Source of the DNA: Labedella phragmitis
Lineage (GTDB): Bacteria; Actinomycetota; Actinomycetes; Actinomycetales; Microbacteriaceae
Direction of reading: 5' to 3'
Assembly: GCF_004078635.1 (NCBI RefSeq)
Contig: NZ_RZNB01000003.1
Location: 372,001 to 436,000 of the forward strand
Length of the DNA: 64,000 bases
Under the pieces are notes generated by a model that worked only from the letters and a program-made list of their open reading frames with translations, had not been told where the DNA came from and did no database searches. This document shows, piece after piece, positions 1 to 9,147 of this stretch. The first letter of the stretch is position 1. Each line of letters starts with the position of its first letter. The translations under genes were made by a program, and so were the position numbers.

Positions 1-40
1 ATGCCACGGGGTCGGCATCGGCCGGCACCCCGCCGGAACG

Positions 41-74
41 ACGACGGCCGGCCCCCGAGGGGACCGGCCGTCGT
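41..74 (-). terminator. Hairpin downstream of rpsN
   Basis: Perfect 11-bp stem (ACGACGGCCGG at 41-51, CCGGCCGTCGT at 64-74) with a 12-nt loop, lying just after the rpsN stop in the direction of transcription. It is the likely terminator of rpmB-rpmG-rpsN. There is no clear T-run, as is usual in GC-rich actinobacteria. Confidence 0.7.
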
Positions 75-105
75 GTCACGCCCGATGGGGCGGGTGGTGC
101 GATGC

Positions 106-411
106 TTACCAGCTCGACTTGGTGATACCGGGCAGCTCGCCTCGGTGCGCCATGTCGCGGAAACGCACACGCGAGATGCCGAACTTCGAGAGGTGTCCAC
201 GGGGACGACCGTCGATCGCGTCGCGGTTGCGGAGGCGGATCGGCGACGCGTCGCGCGGCAGCTTCTGCAGGCCGAGACGAGCGGCCTCGCGGGCCTCGTC
301 GGTGGCGTTGGGGTCGACGAGCGTCTTCTTGAGCTCGAGGCGCTTCGCGGCGTAGCGCTCCACGATGACCTTACGCTGGTCGTTCTTGGCGATCTTGCTC
401 TTCTTGGCCAT
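106..411 (-). CDS. rpsN: 30S ribosomal protein S14, zinc-free type
   Basis: 101-residue S14 of the small subunit head, recognised from the basic N-terminus ([10 protein letters not shown]) and the conserved C-terminal stretch [14 protein letters not shown]...FGISR. It contains no cysteine, so the CxxC zinc ribbon of the short C+ form is absent and this is the long C- form. It is last in rpmB-rpmG-rpsN and begins 3 nt after the rpmG stop. In many actinobacteria the C- set is repressed by Zur as a backup. No Zur box is visible before this operon, so these may be the everyday copies. Confident identification. Confidence 0.97.
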   Translation of the reverse strand: MAKKSKIAKNDQRKVIVERYAAKRLELKKTLVDPNATDEAREAARLGLQKLPRDASPIRLRNRDAIDGRPRGHLSKFGISRVRFRDMAHRGELPGITKSSW

Positions 412-414
412 GGT

Positions 415-582
415 TTAGCGCTCCTCTCGGAAATCGACGTGCTTGCGGATGACGGGGTCGTACTTCTTGAGCACGAGACGGTCGGGGTCGTTGCGACGGT
501 TCTTCTTCGTCACGTAGGTGTACCCCGTGCCGGCCGTCGAACGGAGCTTGATGATGGGACGGACGTCCTGCTGCTTGGCCAT
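415..582 (-). CDS. rpmG: 50S ribosomal protein L33, zinc-free type
   Basis: 55-residue L33, starting [18 protein letters not shown] and containing the typical [21 protein letters not shown] core. It has no cysteines, so it is the C- (zinc-independent) paralogue. It sits 2 nt after the rpmB stop and 3 nt before rpsN, so the three ribosomal genes are surely co-transcribed and probably translationally coupled. The ATG at 582 is the only sensible start. Confidence 0.96.
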   Translation of the reverse strand: MAKQQDVRPIIKLRSTAGTGYTYVTKKNRRNDPDRLVLKKYDPVIRKHVDFREER

Positions 583-584
583 GG

Positions 585-821
585 TTAGATCTTCTCCCCA
601 CGTGCGAGCAGGTCCTTCACGACGGACTCGATGCCACGGGCGTCGATGACCTTGATGCCCTTGGCGGACAACGTGAGGGTGACGTTACGGCGAAGGGACG
701 GCACGTAGTAGGTCTTCTTCTGAACGTTCGGGTCGAAACGACGCTTGGTGCGCCGGTGCGAGTGCGAAATGTTGTGTCCGAAGCCGGGAACGGCTCCGGT
801 CACCTGGCACACTGCTGCCAT
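585..821 (-). CDS. rpmB: 50S ribosomal protein L28, zinc-free type
   Basis: 78-residue L28, first gene of the ribosomal operon. The start MAAVCQVTG is the conserved L28 N-terminus, and [20 protein letters not shown] is diagnostic. The reading frame stays open far upstream, but nothing there resembles L28. Only one cysteine (position 5) is present, so the paired CxxC zinc ligands of the C+ form are missing. Confidence 0.96.
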   Translation of the reverse strand: MAAVCQVTGAVPGFGHNISHSHRRTKRRFDPNVQKKTYYVPSLRRNVTLTLSAKGIKVIDARGIESVVKDLLARGEKI

Positions 822-842
822 TGGTAATCTCCTGTCGATACC

Positions 843-860
843 GCGGAACGAGTGTTCCGC
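843..860. promoter_or_regulatory. Inverted repeat in the rpmB leader/promoter
   Basis: GCGGAAC (843-849), 4-nt spacer, GTTCCGC (854-860), a perfect 7-bp palindrome 22 nt before the rpmB start codon. It could be an operator or a 5' UTR hairpin. It does not resemble an actinobacterial Zur site, which is AT-rich. Confidence 0.4.
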
Positions 861-1100
861 CCAAGATCTCTTGTCGGCGTGACTCAACCCCCTGATCGTG
901 CTGGTGGGATGATGCTGAAGAGGGTTGTCACACGTGCATGGGCGAAAGGAGTCCGCCCAGCCAAAGAGCCATCCTACACGAGGGACCGGCTCGCGGCGAA
1001 CCCCGCTACGACTCCGGCTTCGCCGCGATCGCCGCCCCCGAAAGCGTGGCACTCCAAGAGGGACACGCGGGACCGGCTCGAGGTGGGCCAGGATCGTGTG

Positions 1101-1991
1101 GTGCCCGATACAGCCCCCGTGACCGTCGTGCCCGCCCCCACCTCGCCGTACGCGCCGATCGCCTACCCGCCCGCCGCCGCGAGGCCCGCGGCCGCCGACG
1201 GCTCCGTGTCGGCACGCGCTCTCGGCATCGGCTCGCTCGTGCTCGGTGTGCTCGCGGTCGTCGGCGCGGCGGTCCCCATCGTCAACCTCGCGAGCGCCGG
1301 ACTCGCGGTCGCGGGAACGGGCCTCGGCATCGCCGCGCTGTTCCTCCTCTCGCGGGGGCGCGGCGTGGCGCTCGCCGGGACGATCACGAGCGTCGTCGCG
1401 CTCGTCGTCTCGGTCGCGCTCGCGCTCGTGTACTCGGGTTTGATCGCGGCCGCGACATCGGCCGCGCTCTTCAGCGGCGGCTACGTCGACGAGTCCGTGA
1501 AGGAGACGATCGCACCGATCGACGACGCCGCCGGGGCCGGAACCTTCGATGCGCCCGTCGCGCTCGGCGAGACCGTCGTGGTGACGCGTGACGGCGAGGC
1601 GCGGTGGGAGATCACCCTCACGAGTGCGACCTACGACGCTCTCGGTGAGGTGGAGGAGGCCAACGCGGGCGTCGACGTCGAGGGCGACCTCGACGGCGGG
1701 CTCGAGCAGTACGCCTACCTCTCCGCCGAGATCACCTACCTCGGCGAGGGGTCCACGCCCCTCTCCAGCGAGCTGTACGTCGCCTTCGCGCCCACGGCCC
1801 ACGTCTTCTATTACACCGGCGAGGTGCCGGCGCGCGCTCCGGGGACGGACCTCGCCCTCACGGACGACATCGCGTCGGGCGAGACGGTGAGCGGGAACTT
1901 CCTCGTCGCCCTGCCGCCCGCTGCGGAGGCGACCGGCCGGTGGACCGTGAGCGGGGAATGGACGGACTCCGTCTACATCGCCGCAGAGTGA
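1101..1991 (+). CDS. DUF4190-type membrane protein with extracytoplasmic DUF4352-like domain
   Basis: About 296 residues: a short Pro/Ala-rich cytosolic stretch, then two hydrophobic Gly/Ala-rich segments (about residues 35-70 and 85-115), the pattern of DUF4190, then a soluble domain of about 170 residues rich in beta-strand sequence ([20 protein letters not shown]) that resembles the DUF4352 ligand-binding fold. Function is unknown. The frame is open back to 852, but 909-1098 has a composition unlike a protein. I chose GTG 1101, 6 nt after a -10-like CAGGAT (1089-1094), which would give a leaderless message; GTG 1098 or ATG 909 are alternatives. It is divergent from rpmB. Confidence 0.6.
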   Translation: MPDTAPVTVVPAPTSPYAPIAYPPAAARPAAADGSVSARALGIGSLVLGVLAVVGAAVPIVNLASAGLAVAGTGLGIAALFLLSRGRGVALAGTITSVVALVVSVALALVYSGLIAAATSAALFSGGYVDESVKETIAPIDDAAGAGTFDAPVALGETVVVTRDGEARWEITLTSATYDALGEVEEANAGVDVEGDLDGGLEQYAYLSAEITYLGEGSTPLSSELYVAFAPTAHVFYYTGEVPARAPGTDLALTDDIASGETVSGNFLVALPPAAEATGRWTVSGEWTDSVYIAAE

Positions 1992-2079
1992 GGGCGACGC
2001 GGATCTCCCCCGCCGGGGAATGCGCGGGGCGCCGCAGAGCGTTGCCCCCCTTCGTGCCCATCTCCATCGGAATGCTCTC

Positions 2080-3489
2080 GTGACCTCGACCGACGAGGAG
2101 GTCGGCTTCCGATCGGCTCGAGGCCCCGTCCTCATCGCCCTCATGCTCGCGACGGGACTCATCGCGATCGAGTCGACGATCATCGCCACGGCGGTGCCGT
2201 CGATCGTGTCCGACCTCGGCGGCTTCGCGCAGTTCCCGTGGCTCTTCTCGGTCTATCTGCTCGCGCAGGCCGTCTCCGTACCGGTGTACGCGAAACTCGC
2301 CGACACCGTCGGGCGCACGCCGATCATCCTCACGGGCATCGGCCTCTTCCTCCTCGGCTCGATCCTCTGCGGGTTCGCCTGGGACATGACGTCCCTCATC
2401 GTCTTCCGCGCCGTCCAGGGCCTCGGCGCCGGTGCCGTCCTGCCCGTCTCCGTCACGATCGCGGGGGACATCTACACCGTGCGGGAGCGCGCGAAGGCAC
2501 AGGGATACCTCGCGAGCGTCTGGGCGATCTCGTCGGTCGCCGGTCCGACGCTCGGCGGCCTGTTCTCGCAATACCTCGACTGGCGCTGGATCTTCTTCGT
2601 CAACATCCCGCTGTGCCTCGTGGCCGCGTACATGCTGCGTCGGCACCACAAGGAGACGATCGAGCGGACCCATCACCGCGTCGACGTGGCCGGGGCGAGC
2701 GTCCTCACCGTCGGGCTGACACTCGTGATCCTCGCGGTCCTCGAGGGCGGGAACGCCTGGGACTGGTTTTCCTGGCAGAGCCTCACGGCCTTCGGAGCCG
2801 GTGCCGTGCTGCTCGTGATCTTCGGGTTCATCGAGCAGCGCGCCGCCGAACCGATCCTCCCGCTCTCGATCTTCCGCCGTCGCCTCATCACGACGACGTC
2901 GCTCATCTCGCTCGGCGTCGGCGCGATCCTCGTGGGACTCACGTCGTTCGTCCCGACCTTCCTCGAGGTCTCGGCGGGCGCGACACCCCTCATCGGCGGC
3001 CTCGCCGTCGCGGCGCTCACGATCGGCTGGCCCATCACGGCGTCGCAGTCCGGGCGGATCTACCTGCGCGTGGGATTCCGGCCGACGGCCCTCATCGGGC
3101 TCGTGACGTCGGTCGTCGGCGCCGCGCTCCTCTGGTCGACGGCCGGTTCACCCGACGCGATCCTCGTCGCCGTGTCGTGCTTCGTCGTGGGCCTCGGGCT
3201 CGGTCTCGTCGCGACCCCGACGCTCATCGCCGCGCAATCGTCCGTCGAGTGGGAGGAGCGCGGCGTCGTGACGGGAGCGAACATGTTCATGCGCTCCATC
3301 GGGAGCGCCGTCGGCGTCGCCGTCTTCGGAGCGATCGCGAACTCGGTGATCGCTCGGTCGGGTGGCCCGGAGTCCGCGGCGGCCGTGCAGTCCGGCTCGA
3401 GCGCGGTGTTCCTCGCTGTCATCGTCGCCGCAACGCTCACGATCGCAGCGGGCATCGTGATGCCCGCTGTTCGGGCGCCCTCCGCCTAG
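2080..3489 (+). CDS. MFS drug exporter, DHA2 (EmrB/QacA) type
   Basis: About 469 residues with roughly 14 hydrophobic segments, the topology of the 14-TM DHA2 family of proton-driven drug exporters. The N-terminal motif [24 protein letters not shown] is the MFS loop 2-3 signature, and [17 protein letters not shown] fits antiporter motif C. GTG 2080 begins just before the first helix; an in-frame ATG at 2020 would add 20 unconserved residues. The gene follows the DUF4190-type gene on the same strand and ends 7 nt from the convergent lipoprotein gene. Substrate cannot be told from sequence. Confidence 0.85.
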   Translation: MTSTDEEVGFRSARGPVLIALMLATGLIAIESTIIATAVPSIVSDLGGFAQFPWLFSVYLLAQAVSVPVYAKLADTVGRTPIILTGIGLFLLGSILCGFAWDMTSLIVFRAVQGLGAGAVLPVSVTIAGDIYTVRERAKAQGYLASVWAISSVAGPTLGGLFSQYLDWRWIFFVNIPLCLVAAYMLRRHHKETIERTHHRVDVAGASVLTVGLTLVILAVLEGGNAWDWFSWQSLTAFGAGAVLLVIFGFIEQRAAEPILPLSIFRRRLITTTSLISLGVGAILVGLTSFVPTFLEVSAGATPLIGGLAVAALTIGWPITASQSGRIYLRVGFRPTALIGLVTSVVGAALLWSTAGSPDAILVAVSCFVVGLGLGLVATPTLIAAQSSVEWEERGVVTGANMFMRSIGSAVGVAVFGAIANSVIARSGGPESAAAVQSGSSAVFLAVIVAATLTIAAGIVMPAVRAPSA

Positions 3490-3496
3490 ACGCCGC

Positions 3497-3961
3497 TCAC
3501 ATCCCGGCGGACTCGGACACAGCCGGAGCCGCGGGCGTACCGCCGACCGTGCAGGAGAAGATGCCGTCGTACTGGTTGCCGTCCGGGTCCGTCACCGTGC
3601 CGATGAGATCGACGAGCCACTCGGAACCGCTCTGCCGCACGACCTCCGGGCTGTACGGATTCCACGTCGCCGAGTCCGGGTCGAGGCCGTCCGCCGCCGT
3701 CTTGTCGCGGTGGAAGTCGATGCAGGCCGCATAGGCACGCTCGGGCGTCCACGCGACGGCCGGAGTGGTCGGGGTCGGCGTCGCGGACGGCGACGTCGAG
3801 GGTGGGGCGGACTCCGACGGGTCGGCGCTCGACGGCGTCGGCGTTCGCGTCGTCCCGCCCGCGGTCGCCGACCGTGTCGGTTCAGGCGACCCGCCCGTGC
3901 ACCCGGCGAGCGCGAGCCCCGCGACGAGCACGATCGACACCATCAACGGACGCTTCGACAT
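3497..3961 (-). CDS. Secreted lipoprotein of unknown function
   Basis: 154 residues with a lipoprotein signal peptide (MSKRPLMVSIVLVAGLALAG-C, lipobox LAGC). It then has a Ser/Thr/Pro-rich linker of about 50 residues and a small globular C-terminal domain carrying two cysteines (YAACIDF, IFSCTVGG) that could form a disulfide. The linker should hold the domain away from the membrane. The start is supported by an AGGGG-type ribosome site. No family is recognised. Confidence 0.75.
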   Translation of the reverse strand: MSKRPLMVSIVLVAGLALAGCTGGSPEPTRSATAGGTTRTPTPSSADPSESAPPSTSPSATPTPTTPAVAWTPERAYAACIDFHRDKTAADGLDPDSATWNPYSPEVVRQSGSEWLVDLIGTVTDPDGNQYDGIFSCTVGGTPAAPAVSESAGM

Positions 3962-4026
3962 CTGACCCCTGCACTTCCCCCGGCGGGACTGCCACCGCCG
4001 TCTCGCCAGGCTAACCGCGAGCCCGC

Positions 4027-5463
4027 TCAGTCCGTCGGCGGACGCGCGCACCACGGAAGGTCGAAGCCGGGAATCGTCGCCTCGACCTCGGCGGACTCCC
4101 GATCGATCACGAGCGTGGAGACGCCGCGCGGCATCGGCAGGATCGGGTACAGGTCGGAGCCGAGCTCCGCGCGATCGCGCGCCTCGACGACGGCGATGTA
4201 CTGTCCGTTCGGCGACGCGCAGACCTGCAGGATCGACGTGCCCCCGTCGTCGACGCCGTAGAGCTGTCGCGAGGTGCCGTTCCCGACGACCTCGACCGAT
4301 TGGCTCAGGGAGTTCGTGGCGGGGTCGTACTGCGAGTAGATGCGTGCGTAGCCCGTCGCCGAGAGGGAGGCGAGCTCGCCGGGGTTGCCCGTGAGGTCCG
4401 GGGGCACCGGGAAGGGGCTCTCCTCGCCCGTCAGCAGGTCGACCTCGACGATCGCATCCGTCCGTTCGATGATCGCGGTCTGCTCGTCGACGACGAAGCC
4501 GTGGATGAAGAGGGCGTCGCCGAGCAGTACCGGATCACCGGGGGTGAGCGCGTCGGCGACGACGAGCTCGTCGGCGAAGGTGCGCACGAGGACCGACGTG
4601 GTCGACGGGACGAAGGACCACTGCGTGACGTTCGTCTCCTCGGAACCCGTGGCCTCCACGCGTTTCGGCGGCTCGTCCGTCTTGATCTGGAGCACGAAGA
4701 GGCCGCTCTCGATGCTCGTCTCGGTCCCCGCGTCCTGGGAGTAGAGGAAGCCGACGAGGAACTGGCGGGCCGACGACTGCAACTGCTCGACGCGACCGTC
4801 GCCCGGGAGCGGGATCTCCGTCGGCTCCCCACCGGACAGGGGGACGGAGAGCAGTCGGGAGTGGTCCTCGTCGGTGATCGTCGCGACCACGAGCTCCTCC
4901 CCCACGACCTCGAACTGCTGGATGCGCGGCGCGGAGAAGACGGACTCGCCCTCGTCGCCCGAGATGTCCGTGCGGCGGATGTGGTCGTCCCCCGTGTCGT
5001 CGCGCTCGAGGATGTAGAGGGGCGGCTCTCCCGTCGTGAACGTGTAGGCGAAGTCGGAGACGGGAGCCGATCCGGGCGACCGCACACCGGCGATCGCCAC
5101 CTCATAGGTGGTGTCGTACGCGAGCACCGCGTCGAAGCGGATGAGGATCGCCGTGCCCTCCGTCTGCACCGTGACCGGCACGTCGGGCGTGATCGCCACG
5201 TCGTCCGGGGAGACCTCGCGAACCGGTCGGTCCGCGTAGAGGATGAGGCGCGCGCCCGAGTCCGCGACGGTCGACGACACGTCGATGTCGGCTCTCGCGA
5301 GCTGGGGTCCCTGCAGCAGACCGACGGCCCCGGCCCCGACGGCGATCACGAGGAGCGCGCCGAGGGTCGCAGCGAGCGTGCGCCGGAACGCGGACCGCCG
5401 CCGAGCCGCCGAGCGTTGGGCACGTCCGCCAGCGGGCGGCCCCGCCGCGCGCTCAGTACTCAT
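4027..5463 (-). CDS. Membrane-anchored protein with Ig-like and beta-propeller domains
   Basis: 478 residues. A basic N-terminus and one hydrophobic segment (about 30-50) anchor the protein outside the membrane. Next comes an Ig-like (SbsA/BIG_5-type) domain (PVREVSPDDVAITPDV...YEVAIAGVRS...YTFTTGEPP). The remaining 300 residues are repeats resembling WD40/TolB-like propeller blades (IRRTDISGDEG, SRLLSVPLSGGEP, YIAVVEARD). Its ATG overlaps the end of the TIGR03943 gene by 11 nt, so it is translationally coupled to the permease pair and probably works with it, perhaps as an external scaffold or sensor. That role is inference. Confidence 0.7.
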   Translation of the reverse strand: MSTERAAGPPAGGRAQRSAARRRSAFRRTLAATLGALLVIAVGAGAVGLLQGPQLARADIDVSSTVADSGARLILYADRPVREVSPDDVAITPDVPVTVQTEGTAILIRFDAVLAYDTTYEVAIAGVRSPGSAPVSDFAYTFTTGEPPLYILERDDTGDDHIRRTDISGDEGESVFSAPRIQQFEVVGEELVVATITDEDHSRLLSVPLSGGEPTEIPLPGDGRVEQLQSSARQFLVGFLYSQDAGTETSIESGLFVLQIKTDEPPKRVEATGSEETNVTQWSFVPSTTSVLVRTFADELVVADALTPGDPVLLGDALFIHGFVVDEQTAIIERTDAIVEVDLLTGEESPFPVPPDLTGNPGELASLSATGYARIYSQYDPATNSLSQSVEVVGNGTSRQLYGVDDGGTSILQVCASPNGQYIAVVEARDRAELGSDLYPILPMPRGVSTLVIDRESAEVEATIPGFDLPWCARPPTD

Positions 5464-6319
5464 ACGGGACGTCCGGCTCGGCCATGGGATCGACGGAGGC
5501 GGGAGCCACCGAGACGGGGCTCCCCGCCGACGCATCGGGAGCGACCGCGAAGGCGCCGTCGACCGCGACCCACGACCCGACCTCGAAGCGCTCGTCCCAC
5601 CCGGGTGAGTAGACCGTGACGCCGACGGGCTGCGCGTCGATCGCGCAATGGCTCACGACGAAGCGCGTGAGGACGAAGGAGTCCTCGGACTCCTCACTCG
5701 GGGTGACGAACCCGATCGCCTCGAACGGCGTCGCGATGAGGCTCTCGGGGTGGGTGCTCTGTCGCAGGAGTGCGGCCCACTCCCGCAATCCGTAGGTGGA
5801 GTAGTCGGCGTCCGCGGTGAGCACGACGGTCTGATCGACCGGATCCGTGAGCAGGGTGCTCGCGTTCACGTCGCGGATCTCGGCGACCGCCGCGCTGATC
5901 GCGCGGGGCGGCAGGACGAGGAACGCGAGGGCGAAGGCCGCGCAGAACACCGCGGTCACGGCACCGAGAACGCCCGACAGCGCCCGCCGACGGGGGCGCG
6001 GGTCGCCCGACAGCGCGGACGTCGTGCCGTCGGCCTCGTGCAGCAGCGCCTCGAGATGCGGGTGGTCGTGGTCGTGCGCGTTGTCGTGGTCGCCTGTCGT
6101 CCGCGGTCGTGCGAGTACGGCGAGGCTCAGAACGATCGCGATGCCCGACATCGCGACGATGAAGGGCGTGTTCCCCGGGTTCACGTAGATCGCGAGCTGA
6201 CCGGTGACGGCGAGCCAGACCGCGCAGACGCTCATCACGAGGATGAGCCCGGCGCCGAGCCACCGGGATCCCCGCTCCGTCGTGGCGTCCGTCCGGTCGT
6301 GGATGTGGTCAGCCGACAA
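5453..6319 (-). CDS. TIGR03943 family permease subunit (YcgQ-like)
   Basis: 288 residues with three or four N-terminal hydrophobic segments (about 20-70 and 115-140). A His/Asp-rich cytosolic loop (DHDNAHDHDHPHLEALLHE, about 78-96) could bind metal. The C-terminal extracytoplasmic domain has the family pattern (ADADYSTYGLREWAALL, IGFV, RFVVSHCAIDAQPVG). The family always pairs with a DUF318-type permease; the Bacillus pair YcgRQ belongs to the Zur regulon. It starts with TTG, 11 nt inside the end of the permease gene, behind GGTGGTG. Confidence 0.85.
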   Translation of the reverse strand: MSADHIHDRTDATTERGSRWLGAGLILVMSVCAVWLAVTGQLAIYVNPGNTPFIVAMSGIAIVLSLAVLARPRTTGDHDNAHDHDHPHLEALLHEADGTTSALSGDPRPRRRALSGVLGAVTAVFCAAFALAFLVLPPRAISAAVAEIRDVNASTLLTDPVDQTVVLTADADYSTYGLREWAALLRQSTHPESLIATPFEAIGFVTPSEESEDSFVLTRFVVSHCAIDAQPVGVTVYSPGWDERFEVGSWVAVDGAFAVAPDASAGSPVSVAPASVDPMAEPDVPYEY

Positions 6320-7358
6320 GGTTCACCACCAGACCGAGTGCTCCCGTGAACAGGATCGCGACGAGCGTGATCTGAGCGAGGGTCTTCGTCGTGAAGGTCG
6401 TCCGCATGAGGGCGAGGAGCTTCACGTCGACGACGGGACCGAGCACGAGGAACGCGACGATCGCACCGGGGAGGAACGTCGAGCCGAAGCTCAGGACGAA
6501 GAAGGCGTCGACGTTCGAGCAGATCGAGATGACGAGCGCGAGCAGCATGAGCGCTGCCACCGACAGGACGGGGTTCGTGCCGAGCGCCACGAGGGCGGCC
6601 CGGGGGACGAGCACTTGGACGGCACCCGCGATCGAGCAGCCGATGATGAGGGCCGGCATGACCGCGCGCGCCTCGGTCTGGAACTGCTCGACGCTCTGGC
6701 CGAGGCGGGTCCCGTGCGAGTGCTCCTCGCGGCGGCACGCCTCCTCGAAGGCCGGAGTGAGGAGGGAGCCGGGGCGCGGGTGCCGGCTGTAGATCCAGCC
6801 GATGAGGTTGGCGAGCACGAATCCGCCGAGGATGCGCCACACGAGGATGCCGCTGTCCCAGCCGAAGGCCGCATGCGTCGTGACGATGACGATCGGGTTG
6901 AGGATCGGCGCCGCGATGAGGAAGGTGATCGACTCGGGCACGGTGAACCCGCGCATGATGAGGCCGCGCGCGAGCGGCACGTTGCCGCACTCGCACACGG
7001 GCAGGAACATGCCGAGGAGCGAGATGCACGCACGCCGGAGGAACGGCTGACTCGGGAGGAAGCGCTCGATCACGCCGGCCGGCAACCACACCTGCACGAG
7101 GATCGAGAGGAGCACGCCGAGGACGACGAAGGGCAGCGACTCGATGAGCACGCTCAGCGTGAGCGTGAAGAAGTCGCTGAAGGCCTGGGGGACGTCGAGC
7201 CGCTCGGGGCTCAGGAGCCGGATCGCGACGAGGACGACGAGGACGATTCCCGCGCCGATCGCGGGAGCGCGCCAGGAACCGGCCGGATTCCGCGGCGAAG
7301 CGGCGACGTGCCCCGACGGCGGCGCCGTCGCGGTCGATCTCGTGGGTTCGGCTGGCAC
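6309..7358 (-). CDS. DUF318/YraQ-type permease (YcgR-like)
   Basis: About 349 residues with roughly eight or nine hydrophobic segments. The family hallmark LPVCECGNVPLARGL (two cysteines in an intramembrane loop) and the mirrored half AALMLLALVISICSNVDAFF are both present. It is first of three overlapping genes with the TIGR03943 partner. The substrate of such permeases is unproven; metal or metalloid transport is often suggested. The GTG at 7358 precedes the first plausible residues; the frame stays open to 7505 with no protein-like composition. It is divergent from mmsA. Confidence 0.83.
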   Translation of the reverse strand: MPAEPTRSTATAPPSGHVAASPRNPAGSWRAPAIGAGIVLVVLVAIRLLSPERLDVPQAFSDFFTLTLSVLIESLPFVVLGVLLSILVQVWLPAGVIERFLPSQPFLRRACISLLGMFLPVCECGNVPLARGLIMRGFTVPESITFLIAAPILNPIVIVTTHAAFGWDSGILVWRILGGFVLANLIGWIYSRHPRPGSLLTPAFEEACRREEHSHGTRLGQSVEQFQTEARAVMPALIIGCSIAGAVQVLVPRAALVALGTNPVLSVAALMLLALVISICSNVDAFFVLSFGSTFLPGAIVAFLVLGPVVDVKLLALMRTTFTTKTLAQITLVAILFTGALGLVVNLVG

Positions 7359-7492
7359 CAGTCCAGGGTAACCGCCGTGACAACGATGCTCCCCGTGAGC
7401 GGAGATCGATCGCTCGGTCGCCGCACGCCGTGACGTTCGTCCGCTGCGAGGTCGGCACCCGACGATGTGTCGAACGGCCGGAGTACCGACTA

Positions 7493-7519
7493 GACAAATT
7501 GACATTTGTCAGGACAAAT
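7493..7519. promoter_or_regulatory. Operator-like half-sites and -35 box of mmsA
   Basis: GACAAAT (7493-7499), TGAC, ATTTGTC (7504-7510) is a perfect 7-bp inverted repeat, followed by a third GACAAAT at 7513-7519. A consensus -35 TTGACA (7499-7504) lies inside the palindrome, so a bound protein would block RNA polymerase. The same TTTGTC/GACAAA half-sites occur between pucR and the aminotransferase gene, which makes the PucR protein the obvious candidate binder. Confidence 0.6.
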
Positions 7520-7581
7520 GGACGGAACTAACGTGGTCACCGACGCGACCAGTGTCCACGACCGCCCCTGTGAGAGAGATC

Positions 7582-9093
7582 ATGACGACCGACACCCCCA
7601 CCGACCTCCCCGTCGTCCCGCACTGGATCGACGGAGCCGAGTCCCCCTCCACGAGCGGTCGCACCGCTCCCGTCTTCGACCCCGCCATCGGCGTCGCGAC
7701 GAAGCGCGTCGCCCTCGCCGACCAGGCGGAGATCGAGAAGGCCATCGCGTCGGCGAACGCCGCCTTCCCCGCGTGGCGCGACATGTCGCTCGCGAAGCGC
7801 CAGAACATCCTCTTCGCCTTCCGTGAGCTCCTCAACGAGCGCAAGGGCGAGCTCGCCGAGATCATCACGAGCGAGCACGGCAAGGTCGTCTCCGACGCGC
7901 TCGGCGAGATCGCTCGCGGCCAGGAGGTCGTCGAGTTCGCGACGGGACTCGCCCACCACCTCAAGGGCGAGTACTCGGAGCAGGTCTCGACGGGCATCGA
8001 CGTCTACTCGACGAAGCAGCCACTCGGCGTCGTCGGCATCATCAGCCCCTTCAACTTCCCCGCGATGGTCCCGGCCTGGTTCTTCCCGATCGCGATCGCG
8101 GCCGGCAACACGGTCGTGCTGAAGCCGAGCGAGAAGGACCCGTCCGCCGCCATCTGGATGGCGAAGCTGTGGAAGGAGGCCGGGCTGCCCGACGGCGTCT
8201 TCACGGTCCTCAACGGCGACAAGGAAGCCGTCGACGGCCTGCTCACGCACCCCGACGTCCGCGCGATCTCCTTCGTCGGTTCGACACCGATCGCCAAGTA
8301 CGTGTACGAGACGGGAACGGCGCACGGCAAGCGCGTGCAGGCGCTCGGCGGGGCGAAGAACCACATGCTCGTCCTCCCCGACGCCGACCTCGATCTCGTG
8401 GCGGACAGCGCCATCAATGCGGGCTTCGGCTCGGCGGGCGAGCGGTGCATGGCGATCTCGGTCGTGGTCGCCGTCGAACCGGTCGCCGACGATCTCATCG
8501 CGAAGATCGGCGAGCGCATGGCGACGCTCACGGTCGGCGACGGTCGCCGCTCGTGCGACATGGGCCCGCTCGTGACCGAGGTGCACCGCGACAAGGTCGC
8601 CTCCTACATCGGGATCGCGGAGGAGGACGGCGCGACGGTCGTCGTCGACGGCCGCGGCATCGAGGTCGACGGCGACCCGAACGGATTCTGGCTCGGACCG
8701 ACGCTGCTCGACAACGTCCCGACCACCTCGCGTGCCTACACCGAGGAGATCTTCGGACCGGTGCTCTCCGTCGTGCGCGTCCAGTCGTACGAGGAGGGCG
8801 TCGCGCTCATCAACGGCGGCGCGTTCGGCAACGGCACGGCGATCTTCACGAACGACGGCGGAGCGGCCCGCCGCTTCCAGAACGAGGTCCAGGTCGGCAT
8901 GATCGGCATCAACGTACCGATCCCCGTGCCCGTCGCGACGTTCTCGTTCGGCGGCTGGAAGGACTCGCTGTTCGGCGACACGAAGGCGCACGGCGCGGAG
9001 GGCGTCAAGTTCTTCACGCAGCAGAAGGCGATCACCTCCCGCTGGCTCGACCCGAGCCACGGCGGCATCAACCTGGGCTTCCCCCAGAACTGA
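7582..9093 (+). CDS. mmsA: CoA-acylating methylmalonate-semialdehyde dehydrogenase
   Basis: 503 residues, full length for the MmsA/IolA branch of the aldehyde dehydrogenase superfamily. The family converts (methyl)malonate semialdehyde, CoA and NAD+ to propionyl- or acetyl-CoA and CO2. Visible features are ISPFNFPAMVPAWFFPIAIA, the NAD-binding region, catalytic Cys289 in GSAGERCMAIS, and EIFGPVLSVV near the C-terminus. ATG 7582 follows a GAGAGA ribosome site. With the class III aminotransferase at 10801 it would degrade beta-alanine to acetyl-CoA. The convergent pucR gene separates the two enzymes. Confidence 0.92.
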   Translation: MTTDTPTDLPVVPHWIDGAESPSTSGRTAPVFDPAIGVATKRVALADQAEIEKAIASANAAFPAWRDMSLAKRQNILFAFRELLNERKGELAEIITSEHGKVVSDALGEIARGQEVVEFATGLAHHLKGEYSEQVSTGIDVYSTKQPLGVVGIISPFNFPAMVPAWFFPIAIAAGNTVVLKPSEKDPSAAIWMAKLWKEAGLPDGVFTVLNGDKEAVDGLLTHPDVRAISFVGSTPIAKYVYETGTAHGKRVQALGGAKNHMLVLPDADLDLVADSAINAGFGSAGERCMAISVVVAVEPVADDLIAKIGERMATLTVGDGRRSCDMGPLVTEVHRDKVASYIGIAEEDGATVVVDGRGIEVDGDPNGFWLGPTLLDNVPTTSRAYTEEIFGPVLSVVRVQSYEEGVALINGGAFGNGTAIFTNDGGAARRFQNEVQVGMIGINVPIPVPVATFSFGGWKDSLFGDTKAHGAEGVKFFTQQKAITSRWLDPSHGGINLGFPQN

Positions 9094-9097
9094 CCCC

Positions 9098-9147
9098 ATT
9101 GATTTGGCGATGGTGCGCGTCGTTACGCGCACCATCGCCGAATCAAT
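9098..9147. terminator. Bidirectional terminator between mmsA and pucR
   Basis: Stem of 22 bp with one mismatch: ATTGATT (9098-9104) plus GGCGATGGTGCGCG (9106-9119) pairs with CGCGCACCATCGCC (9126-9139) plus AATCAAT (9141-9147), loop 6 nt. It starts 4 nt after the mmsA stop. The TGA of pucR (9143-9145) is inside the right arm, so termination and translation stop overlap. Confidence 0.9.

Noticed and set aside
852-1100. Extension of the DUF4190-type protein back to 852
   Set aside because: The frame is open, but residues 1-80 would be low-complexity Arg/Pro-rich and overlap the rpmB promoter; no ribosome site.
585-2189. 534-codon minus-strand frame including rpmB
   Set aside because: Only the last 78 codons are L28; the rest is an open shadow typical of GC-rich DNA.
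7380-7390. TGACAACGAT as a Zur half-site before the YcgRQ-type operon
   Set aside because: The second half of the palindrome is absent.
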